Shown one piece after another: positions 10,149 to 23,342 of a stretch of 64,000 bases of DNA. Positions within the stretch are counted from its first letter, which is position 1. Each line of letters opens with the position of its first letter. This DNA is from Shewanella cutis (lineage in GTDB: Bacteria > Pseudomonadota > Gammaproteobacteria > Enterobacterales > Shewanellaceae): contig NZ_JACSDI010000002.1 in the NCBI RefSeq assembly GCF_022410515.1, forward strand, positions 1 to 64,000. Direction: 5' to 3'. A program made the translations under genes and the position numbers. The notes under the pieces were generated by a model. That model was given only the letters and a program-made list of their open reading frames with translations, did no database searches and was not told the DNA's origin.

Positions 10149-12032
10149 ATGCAAAAAACGATATTAGCAGCTAGCTTATTTGGCTGGTGTTTATCCTCCA
10201 TCATTGGTGCAGTGTATGCTGCACCAAGCCCTGTGCCGCTATTGGCTGAGCAATGTTTGCGTCAACCGAATATCGATTTGGCCAGAGCCTACATTCATTA
10301 TGCCAATGTGCATAGCTTACCCGCCTTAACGCTCTCTGAAAAAGCCTTAGTGCTTGAGCAACAAACCATAGGGCTTAATAACATTAATGACAGACTCAAC
10401 TACTACCGAGGTTTGTCACTCTCGGGAGAAGAGCGCCAAGGCTTACTGCAGTGCCAATTACGCCTTGCCGATGTACTAAGCCACCTTATCATCCAAACAG
10501 AATATCGCCAACTTGCAGATGAGCTTACCCACGCGGCGGATAAGAATAACAATGAGCATCTGAACCAAGATCAACGCTTACTCGGTGAGCAATTAACAAC
10601 GCTACTTGAGCAACATCAGTCTACCCTCGATAAAGCGAAGCTACACACGGCGCAGGCCACAATTCGGCAAGGATTAAGCCGTCAGCAGTTTCAATTATCG
10701 ATCCAAGGGACTCAGTGCCAACTCGTGCGAGAGACGACGTCTAACAGCACAGCCAATATCGCACTTAATGCCGTTGACAATAGCGCAGATACAGCAAGCC
10801 CTGCTTTCTCTGACACTATCGCCAGTTACCTATTAAAACAACCGGACCCACAATGTCGACAGTTACTGTGGCAAGCCTATCAAGGCCGTACCCGCGAGCA
10901 CAATCAACTCGCATTGGATCGTATTGCGACATTACGCCAACAAATGGCGAATGATGCCCACTTTGCGGATTTTGCCAGTTACAGTTTGGCTAAACAGCAA
11001 CTCTATTCTCCCACGTTGGTCAAACAGTTTCTTGACAGCCAAACCGAATCGATTCAGGTTGCACCTTGGGATATTGGCCGCAGATTATCGCAATTAGATA
11101 GTGCCGAAAATATCAGCCTTAACACCAGCGAAATGCTCGAAAGAGCCTTTGGTATCTTAAGTGAGTATGGATTGAGTGTTGAGGTGGTAGACAGGCATAT
11201 TCCATCAACAGAGTCTCCTGCTGCGTCTCAAGAGCAGCAACAGATCATCCGCATTTACCACCAGCAGCGATTGCTTGGAGAAGTGTATCTTGCCATCGGT
11301 AATCAACATGCTAAAGCAAATCAACATACCCTAAGGCAAAGTGTGATTGGCCAACAATTTGGCCAGCAGGCGCTCGAGCTTAATCCAACGCTATTCAATT
11401 ACAAAGATATCGAACACTTTACCAACGCGTTGGCCAATGCCATTACGTCACTTGCTCGTGGAAGCCATTTTTATCTGAACAATACCTTAGGCCCAAGTCT
11501 GGATTCAAATCAGTTACCAAGCCTTTGGCTGGGCAATGTGATACGCGAAGCACTGTTTTCACCATTTGCCCCGCGATTTTTGAATCAAAGGGAAAGGCTT
11601 GCTAACGCCTATGGGAAACAACTTAGCGTCTTTCGTGCTAAAGTGGCTCTTAACTTTTACCAGTCCTTAAACCAGCAAAGCTATTCCGATCTAACAGTGG
11701 AGTTTAATAAGAGTTTTGGTGAAAATTGGGAACAACCAATTGATTATCCATATAGTTTCAAGGCGATCGCCAATGAAGGCCCACTCTATTATCAGTCCCT
11801 ATGGCAAACGCAATTAGCTAAGTTTGTCTATCAATCCACACAAGACTGTAAAGATAAACTTGGGCTTTTTAATCTGCTGGTGGTCAATGAAGCTGCACTC
11901 ACGCTAAGCGAGCAATTGCGTGCCAGTATTGGCGATCCCGTTGATGCTGCATCACTCATCCAAAGGATTATCCCTGTCTCTGGAGGGCAGAACCCCACTC
12001 AGCATTGTGTTTTTAGCAGCTTAACGCGATGA
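10149..12032 (+). CDS. Secreted M3-family peptidase homologue lacking the zinc-binding residues
   Basis: The protein begins with a probable signal peptide (about residues 1-24, ending VYAAPSP). From the ATG at 10149 it has 627 residues; a TTG at 10131 is a less likely start. From about residue 210 it follows the order of M3 oligopeptidases: a segment like the YRAYSTRA...LRHELA region (WQAYQGRTREHNQLALD), FASYSLAKQQL, PWDIG, then RIYHQQRLLGEVYLAI. Where active M3 enzymes have HEFGH, this protein has NALAN at residues 426-430. Where they have a zinc-binding Glu before LPS, it has Gln (SNQLPS). The terminal YY..LW segment remains (GPLYYQSLWQTQL). It is probably a periplasmic pseudoenzyme; its role is not known. 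Confidence 0.7.
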   Translation: MQKTILAASLFGWCLSSIIGAVYAAPSPVPLLAEQCLRQPNIDLARAYIHYANVHSLPALTLSEKALVLEQQTIGLNNINDRLNYYRGLSLSGEERQGLLQCQLRLADVLSHLIIQTEYRQLADELTHAADKNNNEHLNQDQRLLGEQLTTLLEQHQSTLDKAKLHTAQATIRQGLSRQQFQLSIQGTQCQLVRETTSNSTANIALNAVDNSADTASPAFSDTIASYLLKQPDPQCRQLLWQAYQGRTREHNQLALDRIATLRQQMANDAHFADFASYSLAKQQLYSPTLVKQFLDSQTESIQVAPWDIGRRLSQLDSAENISLNTSEMLERAFGILSEYGLSVEVVDRHIPSTESPAASQEQQQIIRIYHQQRLLGEVYLAIGNQHAKANQHTLRQSVIGQQFGQQALELNPTLFNYKDIEHFTNALANAITSLARGSHFYLNNTLGPSLDSNQLPSLWLGNVIREALFSPFAPRFLNQRERLANAYGKQLSVFRAKVALNFYQSLNQQSYSDLTVEFNKSFGENWEQPIDYPYSFKAIANEGPLYYQSLWQTQLAKFVYQSTQDCKDKLGLFNLLVVNEAALTLSEQLRASIGDPVDAASLIQRIIPVSGGQNPTQHCVFSSLTR

Positions 12033-12259
12033 CGAACATGGTCGTTTTACACATACTATCGATTTACACACGCTATCACGGCCACTTGGCGAGCGTTAAC
12101 CTATCCATTTTGCATCAGCGATAATTTCTGCGCCACGCACTGAGATTAGCGTTTTCTCAACTTAATCGCCGATTTTATTGAAAAAACGATCATAACTCGC
12201 CACTATAGCTTGAAACTTATGGTTTTTTTAGAAACCTCTTGGTCAATATTAGGATCTCC

Positions 12260-13168
12260 ATGACTCGCGCTAAATCCACCCTTGAGCAATGGCGTATTTT
12301 GCAGGCTGTCGTAGATTATGGCGGCTATGCGCAGGCGGCAGAAAAACTCAATAAGAGCCAATCGTCCCTAAACCACGCCGTAGCAAAGTTACAGCATCAA
12401 CTGGGAATAGAATTACTCGAAGTCCGTGGTCGCAAAGCTTACTTAACAACGCAGGGCGAAGTATTACTGCGACGTTCTCGCCATGTCACTCAATCTGTGA
12501 ATGAATTAGAGCAACTGGCCAGTAATCTTGAACAAGGCTGGGAACCCACACTCACTATTGCCCGTGAAATTGTCTATCCGATGGACAGTCTCGTGTGTGC
12601 ACTGAGTGAGTTTCTGCCCCATAGCCGCGGCACCCGCATTATTATGCTCGATTCGGTGATCACTGGTACGCAGGAGCTTATTCTACAAAATAAAGCCGAT
12701 ATCGCGATTTGTGCCGGCATTCCACCCAAAGGCTATTTATCTGAGCCACTGTGTGAGCAAGAGTTGTATCTCGTTTGCCATCCGAGCCATCCCTTAGCAG
12801 ACATGGGCATCTTAGATGATGACAAACTGTTAGCACAGCATCTGCAATTAGTCATAAAAGACACCGGCGTACAATCTAACATTGATATCGGCTGGCTAAA
12901 GGCCGAGCAGCGCTGGACCGTGTCCAACTTCCATGAGGCTAAAGTCATTTTAAATCAAGGGATTGGTTTCTGTTGGATACCATCATTCCTTATTCAAGAA
13001 GAATTGGCCGCGGGTAAATTAGTCCGTTTACACCTGCAGGGCAGCCAGAAACGGCGCATTATGCTTAGCCTTATTATCCCCAACCGCGATCAGCAAGGAC
13101 CCGCGTCTAAACTGCTTGCGTCCTATATTTTGAAACACCATGGGGTGAAAGCCCCAAATACGATATAA
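12260..13168 (+). CDS. LysR-family transcriptional regulator
   Basis: The 302-residue product begins MTRAKSTLEQWRILQAVVDYGG. An N-terminal helix-turn-helix lies at residues about 12-60 (YAQAAEKLNKSQSSLNHAVAKLQHQLG), followed by a periplasmic-binding-like effector domain. The ATG at 12260 has AGGA upstream and is preferred over a TTG at 12239. It stands alone, with no divergent target next to it, so its regulon cannot be inferred. It is flanked by a pseudo-peptidase gene and a degraded repeat. Confidence 0.9.
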   Translation: MTRAKSTLEQWRILQAVVDYGGYAQAAEKLNKSQSSLNHAVAKLQHQLGIELLEVRGRKAYLTTQGEVLLRRSRHVTQSVNELEQLASNLEQGWEPTLTIAREIVYPMDSLVCALSEFLPHSRGTRIIMLDSVITGTQELILQNKADIAICAGIPPKGYLSEPLCEQELYLVCHPSHPLADMGILDDDKLLAQHLQLVIKDTGVQSNIDIGWLKAEQRWTVSNFHEAKVILNQGIGFCWIPSFLIQEELAAGKLVRLHLQGSQKRRIMLSLIIPNRDQQGPASKLLASYILKHHGVKAPNTI

Positions 13169-13645
13169 GCGGCTTTGTTTACTCTAGGGCGTGTTGACGT
13201 TTCGAAATTAAATTTTGTTCGTTCTCGCACGCTCTGCTCATGAAACGAAGAGTGATGTGCCGTTATTCTACTCAAATGACGAGAGGCTCTTATGATGGAA
13301 AGTAAGAGCTAGGGCTTGCCAGACAAACCCTGAAACGTCCCCACCACCTAGAATAACTAAAATAATCAAAGGACAAGTCGATCGGCTGAATAGGCATCTT
13401 TTCGGGCCTCTCTGCTTTGCTCTGGTCCAACCATAGCGAGCTATGGCGTACAACAGAGAGCCTTGATATGCGCAAAAATCTGCGCATTCAGTCATAAAAT
13501 AGATTTATCTTTTCAAAATAATCACTTATGACGTTGATTTAGTTTGTTAAATTGAGGTTTTTCGACACTCGTTACCCCGAGTTCAGGTTAAGTAGCGTAG
13601 GCAATTAACAGGGACAATTATTTAGAATTGACGCTAGGCGACAGA
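13169..13645. other. 477-base gap containing a degraded repeat, no convincing gene
   Basis: The gap lies between the LysR gene and the convergent metalloprotease-like gene. It holds an element with imperfect inverted ends (13186-13349), then a region with short inverted repeats (GCTCTGGTCC; GAGCTATGGC; TGCGCAAAAATCTGCGCA). Two overlapping minus-strand reading frames of 65 and 75 codons are open here but lack family features and are probably repeat-derived. Confidence 0.6.
13186..13349. repeat. Candidate MITE-like repeat with imperfect terminal inverted ends
   Basis: The left end is AGGGCGTGTTGACGTTTCGA (13186-13205). The right end, read on the other strand, starts AGGTGGTGGGGACGTTTC (up to 13349). 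The two ends match at 14 of 20 positions, including an unbroken GACGTTTC. The left end recurs almost exactly at 54986 (AGGGTGTGTTGACGTTTTGA) in another gap, which argues for a dispersed family. No transposase is present. Confidence 0.45.
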
Positions 13646-15808
13646 TCAGACACTCACATCTAAAAAACGTGGACGATGCAAAGCTAAGGTTTGAGCATTA
13701 AACAAACCGCGAGTGTCTTGGCTATGGGGTGAATCTAGAGTTAGCTTGCTTGATTGCTCACTATTACTCTGATTTTTTGGTTCTTCTGAATGGGTTATCG
13801 CTGCAGCGACTTGAGTGTTTACTCCGCTTCGACTCACATTAATACCATCGCTATTGGTAAGATTGGCGAAAGCAACCGAGCCATAAAAACGCATCGCAGA
13901 ACGGCCTGTTTGCAGTAAGTCTTGGCTAGATGAAGTCATCACAGTGAGTGAGGCAACTGTATTCGTTAAAGGCTGCGTGCTGTTATCTTCAGCAGCTTGC
14001 GGCAAGTCAATCGCAAGCGTGGCAGTGGGTGGCTCAATGGTATCGGTAGTATCAACTGCTGTACCATCAATAGCATCGGACGTTTTACTTGACGCAATCT
14101 GCGCAGTAATGGCTTGCTTAATCTTATCAATCACGTCAGTGACAGGAGATGAAGGTTCATCTTGAGGCGCCGCGATATTGCCCTGAGCATCAACCTCACC
14201 CGTTACTTGGATTTGACGTTCTTTAAGCGGTGGCAATCCTTCAATTTGCGCCTGCGCGCCAATCAACGTCTCAGTGGTTTGTTGATCAGCAACCTGTTGC
14301 TGACGCTCCTCAGCTAACTTGGTTCTGGCCTCATTCATTTTTTTAAGCGCTTCTGCGGCCACACGAATATCCGCAGAAGAAGGATCGACTGGCGCCATTG
14401 CCGCCGCATAGACTTGCTTCATCTTATTGATGGTTGCTAATGGATCGCCAGGCACTATGGAAACATCAATTTGTACTTCACCGTCTGTCGCGTAGCGCTG
14501 CCCATCGGCGCCTTTCTCATATTTAAAACTTGGACTTTGCGCGTATTGACCACCTACAGTCGCATGAGCGTGCTCATGGGCTTTCACTTCTGAATCCCTT
14601 GATTTTAATGCTTCCACTTGCGCTTTATGTTGTTCAATCACCTTTTCTTGAGCTTGCTTAATGTGTTCCTTCGCCAACTCTTGCTCGCGGGTTTTAGTTT
14701 CCTCCTGTGATTGCTGAGCTGGCGCTTGTTGAGCCTCTTTCGCAAAAATCGCGGCTAGTGCTTGTTGTTTCTGTTTTTGCTCTTGTGCGGTCTTTTCTCT
14801 TGCTTGCTGGGTTTGTTCATCTTTAACTTGCTGATCTTTTGTTTGCACCGCGGAGGTAGACTCATCAGTATTTGTTTGTCCACTTATCGTTTCAGATCGA
14901 CCAAATATGGCATTAAACTGTTGTTTAGGATTGGATTGTTTAGGATTGGATTTTTTACCGCTGTTAGGCGAAACGGTCTCGCTGGTACTACTAGGAGATG
15001 ATGCACTGATTGAGCCGGTGACATCGTTCACAGTTTTAACCGTTGAATTAATACCTGTGACTCCGCTCGCCGTCATGTCTGCCGCAAAAGGACTCATGAC
15101 TGAACTCGCTCCGCTATTAGTACCGGAGGAGTCTACAGAAGGCGTAACAAATGAAGGTAAAACCTCTCCCATCAAAGAGGCTGGGAATGAGTTCGTTAAC
15201 CCTGTTGAGGTGCCTATGGTTGTTCCGATAGCGCTGCCAAATATAGTACTGTCTGCGATTGTGCTATTCACCCCCGAGAAAGCAGCGAGGCTCACACCCG
15301 ATGCACTTAAAATTGCAGCACCTTGCGTTGATGTGGTTGGTGAGGCGGCAATTTGCCCTTCCCTCATTCCCGCAATCGATCGTGGACCCGTTAATAGATT
15401 AAAACTCGCATTGTTTGAATAACGCTGAACAGAAGAACTTAAACTAGTATCAAATTCCATTATCGCCGTTTGAGCGAGTCCGGTGTCAGTAATGCTAGGA
15501 GAAAGACTAGATAGATTACCACCGCTCAATAACGATATACTAGGCTTAACCGCGCCAGCAGGTATAGCTTGGTTTATCACAGGACTAAGGCTGTGCAATG
15601 ATGGTTCAAGTGCCCCATTCGCTTCAAGTTTGGGAGCGTTAAGGCCCACAGTTTGAGCGGCAAACATCGAAACCGCTTGACCTGCACCACCTTGATAAGT
15701 CTGCCCAGTATGAGGTTTAGCCTCTCTGCTGAGTTCTAAAGACTTATCCGCCCCCACAAAAGAAGAGGATGGCGCCCCAACCTGAGATGAAAGCGCCATA
15801 ACCGACAT
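13646..15808 (-). CDS. Putative SprA-related metalloprotease-like protein
   Basis: The 720-residue protein has a long low-complexity Ser/Thr/Ala-rich N-terminal half, a Gln/Glu/Lys-rich probable coiled coil (about residues 310-405), then a compact conserved block with HEHAH at residues 411-415. That is a HEXXH zinc-protease signature, followed by ATVGGQYAQSPSFKYEKG and YATDGEVQIDVSIVPGDP. This block resembles the SprA-related family of putative metalloproteases, known mostly from sequence. It is coupled to the small gene upstream: that gene's stop is two bases before this ATG. A short tandem repeat (SNPKQ twice) lies near residue 285. Substrate and location are unknown; there is no obvious signal peptide. 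Confidence 0.7.
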   Translation of the reverse strand: MSVMALSSQVGAPSSSFVGADKSLELSREAKPHTGQTYQGGAGQAVSMFAAQTVGLNAPKLEANGALEPSLHSLSPVINQAIPAGAVKPSISLLSGGNLSSLSPSITDTGLAQTAIMEFDTSLSSSVQRYSNNASFNLLTGPRSIAGMREGQIAASPTTSTQGAAILSASGVSLAAFSGVNSTIADSTIFGSAIGTTIGTSTGLTNSFPASLMGEVLPSFVTPSVDSSGTNSGASSVMSPFAADMTASGVTGINSTVKTVNDVTGSISASSPSSTSETVSPNSGKKSNPKQSNPKQQFNAIFGRSETISGQTNTDESTSAVQTKDQQVKDEQTQQAREKTAQEQKQKQQALAAIFAKEAQQAPAQQSQEETKTREQELAKEHIKQAQEKVIEQHKAQVEALKSRDSEVKAHEHAHATVGGQYAQSPSFKYEKGADGQRYATDGEVQIDVSIVPGDPLATINKMKQVYAAAMAPVDPSSADIRVAAEALKKMNEARTKLAEERQQQVADQQTTETLIGAQAQIEGLPPLKERQIQVTGEVDAQGNIAAPQDEPSSPVTDVIDKIKQAITAQIASSKTSDAIDGTAVDTTDTIEPPTATLAIDLPQAAEDNSTQPLTNTVASLTVMTSSSQDLLQTGRSAMRFYGSVAFANLTNSDGINVSRSGVNTQVAAAITHSEEPKNQSNSEQSSKLTLDSPHSQDTRGLFNAQTLALHRPRFLDVSV

Positions 15809-15810
15809 AG

Positions 15811-16074
15811 TTACACCTTGATGTTAATAATCGAACCTATGGCCTCAGAACCACGTTCAAGCACTTCGCTCGACGCTTCCCCTTGTCTCAATGATTCGTT
15901 TGCCGTCAGTAACGCCGAGGTTTTATCGGGTTCATCAACCGCCTTAGTGGTTTCGGTGGGTGCCGCGCTTTGCGCTGGGCTAGGTTTGGCCACATCAATC
16001 GTTGCCTGCGTTAGCCCAGATTGGGCCGATTGTAAGCCTTGCAGACCGGAAGCATAAGCTGATTGGATTTGCAT
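15811..16074 (-). CDS. Small protein with flagellar-rod-like ends
   Basis: The 87-residue product starts MQIQSAYASGLQGLQSAQSG and ends SEAIGSIINIKV, with a Pro/Ala/Thr-rich middle. The two ends vaguely resemble the terminal helices of flagellar rod and hook proteins, and similar small proteins are sometimes named as motility-related; I would not assign a function from this. The ATG at 16074 has AGGGA seven bases upstream and is preferred over a GTG at 16101. It is the first gene of a two-gene unit with the HEXXH protein. Confidence 0.65.
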   Translation of the reverse strand: MQIQSAYASGLQGLQSAQSGLTQATIDVAKPSPAQSAAPTETTKAVDEPDKTSALLTANESLRQGEASSEVLERGSEAIGSIINIKV

Positions 16075-16186
16075 AAAGGGATCCCTGCACCTAGTGAACA
16101 CTCGATTAATTATTAACCAAGCCGAGTATAAAGTACAGGTTTATCACCCGTTATAACCGCATTTTAATGTCGTCTTTAACACATTT

Positions 16187-17314
16187 TTAAACTCGCATTT
16201 TAGGTGCAATCCAAGCGGATTCCCAATCTTTAAAGACGGGATTAAACCCCTTGAGTCGCATTTGAGTCATTACTTGCTCAACAGTTCGCTCATCGCTGAT
16301 CTCAAACTGATCGAGCTGGCTGTCAGGTGCTTGGTAACCACCTGGTTGCGTTGAACTCCCCGCACTCATTTGCGTTATCCCAAGTGGCAGTAAATTGTCC
16401 CGAAGTGAAGGCGCCTCGCGGGTCGATAAACTGATATCAAGTTGTTGATTAAAGAGCCTAAAAGCACAGATCATTTGCACGAGTCCCAGATCGGTTAAAT
16501 GCACTTTTGGCGTTGTGCCGCCGGTACAAGGTCGCAAACGTGGCAACGAAATGCTAAAACGAGTGCGCCAATAGTGCCGCTCTAAATAATCAAGATGATA
16601 GCCCATCATCAACGCGTCAAGCCGCCAGTCATCTAATCCTAGTAACACACCTAGGCCTATCTTATCGACACCCGCACGGGCAACGCGATCGGGCGTTGCA
16701 AGCCGATAGGCGAAGTCCTGTTTTTTGCCCCGGGTATGATGTTTAACATAAGTCGCGGCTTGATAGGTTTCTTGATACACCATCACCGCATCGAGTCCTT
16801 GCTCGACGAGCTTACGGTAATGGGTTTCTTCAAGCGGCTGCACCTCCATCGCCACATAACTAAACTGTTGTTTTACTAAAGGTAAAACCCGCTGAAAGTA
16901 ATCCATCCCGACCTTAGTTTCATGCTCACCCGACACCAGCAAGATAGAATCAAAGCCGCGGGATTTTATAATCGCTATTTCGGTAGCGAGTTCCTGTTCA
17001 TTCAGTACTTTACGCTTCAGTTTATTACTCATGCTAAAGCCACAGTAATCGCATTCGTTAGCGCAAAGATTGGACAAGTACAGCGGTAAGTACAACCCGA
17101 TATTGGCCCCAAAGCGTTGCCGAGTGAGCGCCGCCGAGTGCTGCGCCATCTCTTCGATATAGTGCTCTGCTGCAGGCGACAACAAAGCGAGTAGACTCTG
17201 CAAGTTGCCTTCAGGTTGAACTAGGGCACGTTCAACATCAGCGGCAGTGCAGGAATACAACGCCAGCAATAACTTATCCCGTTCAATACGGGGAAATTGG
17301 TCGACAAAACTCAT
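16187..17314 (-). CDS. thiH: 2-iminoacetate synthase ThiH
   Basis: ThiH is a radical SAM tyrosine lyase that gives dehydroglycine (2-iminoacetate) for the thiazole ring of thiamine. The 375-residue protein has the cluster motif [11 protein letters not shown] (CxxxCxxC) at about residues 84-94, and GEHE and [20 protein letters not shown] segments of the family. Its ATG overlaps the thiG stop. It is the last gene of the thi operon. No clear terminator follows, and the next gene downstream starts on the far side of 13.6 kb. Confidence 0.97.
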   Translation of the reverse strand: MSFVDQFPRIERDKLLLALYSCTAADVERALVQPEGNLQSLLALLSPAAEHYIEEMAQHSAALTRQRFGANIGLYLPLYLSNLCANECDYCGFSMSNKLKRKVLNEQELATEIAIIKSRGFDSILLVSGEHETKVGMDYFQRVLPLVKQQFSYVAMEVQPLEETHYRKLVEQGLDAVMVYQETYQAATYVKHHTRGKKQDFAYRLATPDRVARAGVDKIGLGVLLGLDDWRLDALMMGYHLDYLERHYWRTRFSISLPRLRPCTGGTTPKVHLTDLGLVQMICAFRLFNQQLDISLSTREAPSLRDNLLPLGITQMSAGSSTQPGGYQAPDSQLDQFEISDERTVEQVMTQMRLKGFNPVFKDWESAWIAPKMRV

Positions 17315-18075
17315 TGCTGCAAGAATCCGGTTAACGGGCTGGTATGCACAGCCTGAGTTTGTACTCGCCCAAGCCCCGCTTCATAGGCGCGGCGCCCACA
17401 ATCCACCGCATCCTTAAAGCACTGCGCCATTTGAATGGGAGAAGTACTGCTCGCGATAGCAGTGTTAACCAGCACGGCATCGGCACCTAACTCCATCGCG
17501 TGGGCTGCATGGGATGGTGCGCCAATTCCCGCATCAATCACCACCGGCACCCTTGCTTGCTCGATAATCATCTTGATAAAAGGCTCCGTCACCAGCCCCT
17601 GATTGGTGCCAATTGGGCTTGCTAATGGCATCACAGCGGCGCAGCCAACCTCTTCTAAGCGGCGACACAGTACGGGATCGGCATGCACATAAGGCATCAC
17701 AATAAAGCCGCGTTCACAGAGGATTTTGGCCGCAGCTAGCGTCTCGACCGCATCGGGCATCAGGTATTTTGGATCGGGATGAATTTCAAGTTTAACCCAT
17801 TGTGTTCCCAGCATTTCCCGCGCAAGTTCAGCGGCAAATATCGCTTCCTTAGCATTACGCGCTCCCGAGGTATTAGGTAAGAGCCGCACGCCCGCTTGCC
17901 GAAGTGGCGAGAGCAGATCATCGGCCCCAGTTTTTAAATCAATTCTTTTCATTGCAATAGTGACAAGTTGCGATTTTGAAGCGTTTATCGCCTCAAGCAT
18001 CAGCTGACTTGAGCTGAACTTACCCGTGCCAGTGAATAATCGCGATTCAAATTCTACATCTGCAATTGTTAACAT
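17311..18075 (-). CDS. thiG: Thiazole synthase ThiG
   Basis: ThiG assembles the thiazole phosphate moiety from deoxyxylulose phosphate, dehydroglycine and ThiS thiocarboxylate. Starting at 18075 gives 254 residues, the usual length, with AGGAGG upstream (inside the end of thiS). The family opening LFTGTGKF, the Schiff-base region VTIAMKRID, and [28 protein letters not shown] are all visible. It overlaps thiH by four bases and lies one base after thiS. Confidence 0.97.
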   Translation of the reverse strand: MLTIADVEFESRLFTGTGKFSSSQLMLEAINASKSQLVTIAMKRIDLKTGADDLLSPLRQAGVRLLPNTSGARNAKEAIFAAELAREMLGTQWVKLEIHPDPKYLMPDAVETLAAAKILCERGFIVMPYVHADPVLCRRLEEVGCAAVMPLASPIGTNQGLVTEPFIKMIIEQARVPVVIDAGIGAPSHAAHAMELGADAVLVNTAIASSTSPIQMAQCFKDAVDCGRRAYEAGLGRVQTQAVHTSPLTGFLQQ

Positions 18076-18076
18076 A

Positions 18077-18292
18077 TTAACCTCCTGCGACCACGGCAAA
18101 CACATCGATTTTATCCTCATGATGACAGAGGATTGATGACCATCTATGCCTTGGCACTACGGTCTCATTTAGCACTAAGGCGACTGATTGTTGACTAATA
18201 TTTTGTGCTTCTAACAAGGCTTGTAAACTCAGCGGTTGTTGAAGTGTCTGGGGAACATTATTGAGATGAATTAAAATCACAACAAACCTCAT
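18077..18292 (-). CDS. thiS: Sulfur carrier protein ThiS
   Basis: This is the small ubiquitin-like carrier whose C-terminal Gly-Gly is adenylated by ThiF and then thiocarboxylated. The product ends VFAVVAGG, the required GG tail. The ATG at 18292 overlaps the thiF stop (ATGA) and gives 71 residues. A GTG at 18280 would give 67 residues, nearer the family norm, so the exact start is uncertain. Confidence 0.93.
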   Translation of the reverse strand: MRFVVILIHLNNVPQTLQQPLSLQALLEAQNISQQSVALVLNETVVPRHRWSSILCHHEDKIDVFAVVAGG

Positions 18293-19175
18293 TTATGGAC
18301 AGATTTGAGAGCCTGAGCGGTGTTTGCATTCCAAGAAGGTGCACACACCTCGCACTCGGAATCTCGAGTCAAACGTGCTGAATGCCATTGCAGCGACTTA
18401 GCATCAAAGCGCCAAAATTGCCCGAGCAGATGCTCCACTCCTCCGGCTTGTGGTTTTGTTGAGTGATCTAAAATGGGAGCGGTGGCTGAGAGCAATAGTT
18501 GTATCGCGAGTAATGCCTGCATGGAGGCCATCACGCCGACACTCGGACCTAGCACACCCTGGTTGCTGCAATTTTGTGGTGCGTAGGTATCATTTGGAAA
18601 AACACAGTGATAACAGCCCCCTGCGGGAAATCGCCGCTGATCAACCGCAAACAATTGGCCGTTAAAGGCGGCAATAGACGCACTTACTAAAGGTAAGGCA
18701 TGCTCAATACACAGTTGATTGATAGAATGGCGCGCAGCAAGATTATCGGTGCAATCAAGCAGTAAAGCTGATTGTTGCCGATTAGCTGTAGCAACGTGCG
18801 CAAGCAAGCTCTCCGCTGAATCAAGGGTTAACATTTGCGCAAAGGCAAATAACTGACAATTGGGTGCAAGCACTGCCAATTTTTGTTTAGCAACCAATGC
18901 TTTGTGCTGACCAATATCAGCTTCACTAAACAGTAATTGCCGCGGTAAATTGGATAACTCTACCCTATCGTCATCCACAAGTGTGATTGAGCCAATGCCC
19001 GCACAAGCGAGATACTGCGCGGCCAGTAGCCCAAGTCCGCCACAGCCAATAATCACCACATGGCACTGTTTCAGTTGTAGCTGTCCCGCTTCACCCACTT
19101 CAGGAAGGAAAATTTGCCGTGAGTAACGAATAAAATCTTTATCATCAAGTGATGGTCGTTTTTGTGCGGTTGCGC

Positions 19176-19179
<4 letters not shown>
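18289..19179 (-). CDS. thiF: ThiS adenylyltransferase ThiF
   Basis: ThiF activates ThiS by C-terminal adenylation. The 296-residue E1-like protein has the nucleotide-binding [14 protein letters not shown], the conserved RQLLF and DCTDN segments, and zinc-type cysteine pairs (CYHC and CEVC). The start at 19179 ([10 protein letters not shown]) overlaps the thiDE stop in ATGA and is preferred over an ATG 15 bases upstream. It lies between thiDE and thiS. Confidence 0.96.
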
Positions 19180-23005
<3,826 letters not shown>

Positions 23006-23080
23006 TCAATAACGACTAAATCGATGGGTTAATAGACGGCAAAAGATTGCCGCTGAAACGATTTAATGGAAGTTATTATG

Positions 23081-23162
23081 CTTGTTTCCTTCGCAGGTTT
23101 TAACCTGATCAGGTTCAACGGATCCCGAATAAACGGTCTCAGCCAAGAGGCACTCCGACAAG
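23081..23162 (-). ncRNA. TPP riboswitch (THI element)
   Basis: Read on the minus strand, the segment carries the conserved GGCTGAGA core, then GGGATCC and GAACCTGATCAGGTTAA, with CTGCGAAGGAA near the end. CTTGT and ACAAG at its two ends form the closing P1 stem (23158-23162 with 23081-23085). It lies 170 bases upstream of thiC and should sense thiamine pyrophosphate and reduce expression of the whole thi operon. Confidence 0.95.
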
Positions 23163-23171
23163 ATGGGCAAA

Positions 23172-23201
23172 AGTATAGGCAGAAGCGCTGCGAACAAACA
23201 A
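23172..23201 (-). promoter_or_regulatory. Candidate sigma-70 promoter of the thi operon
   Basis: On the minus strand TTGTTT (23196-23201) and TATACT (23172-23177) are separated by 18 bases. A start about seven bases later falls just before the first bases of the TPP riboswitch, as expected for a riboswitch leader. Confidence 0.6.
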
Positions 23202-23295
23202 GCGTAATTTAAGGACAAAAACTTAACTATCAATCAAAAACAAAGAACACATAACTAATTGTATATTAAAGCATTTAATGCTATTTAACTTTTAT

Positions 23296-23314
23296 GATCA
23301 TCATTATCATTATT
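23296..23314. promoter_or_regulatory. Fur-box-like sequence upstream of the thi leader
   Basis: GATCATCATTATCATTATT matches the classic 19-base Fur consensus GATAATGATAATCATTATC at 15 of 19 positions. It lies about 95 bases upstream of the proposed thi promoter and 29 bases after the stop of the gene at 23343. The region is AT-rich with ATCATT repeats, so chance similarity is possible. Confidence 0.3.
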
Positions 23315-23342
23315 TTGATTGAAAATTTATCATCATTATTTT

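Noticed and set aside
13268..13495. Two overlapping minus-strand open frames of 75 and 65 codons in the gap after the LysR gene.
   Set aside because: They lie in a degraded repeat region, share the same DNA in two frames and show no domain, signal or ribosome-binding site.
14907..15422. A 171-codon plus-strand open frame.
   Set aside because: It is the antisense of the low-complexity part of the HEXXH protein gene; biased codons keep the opposite frame open.
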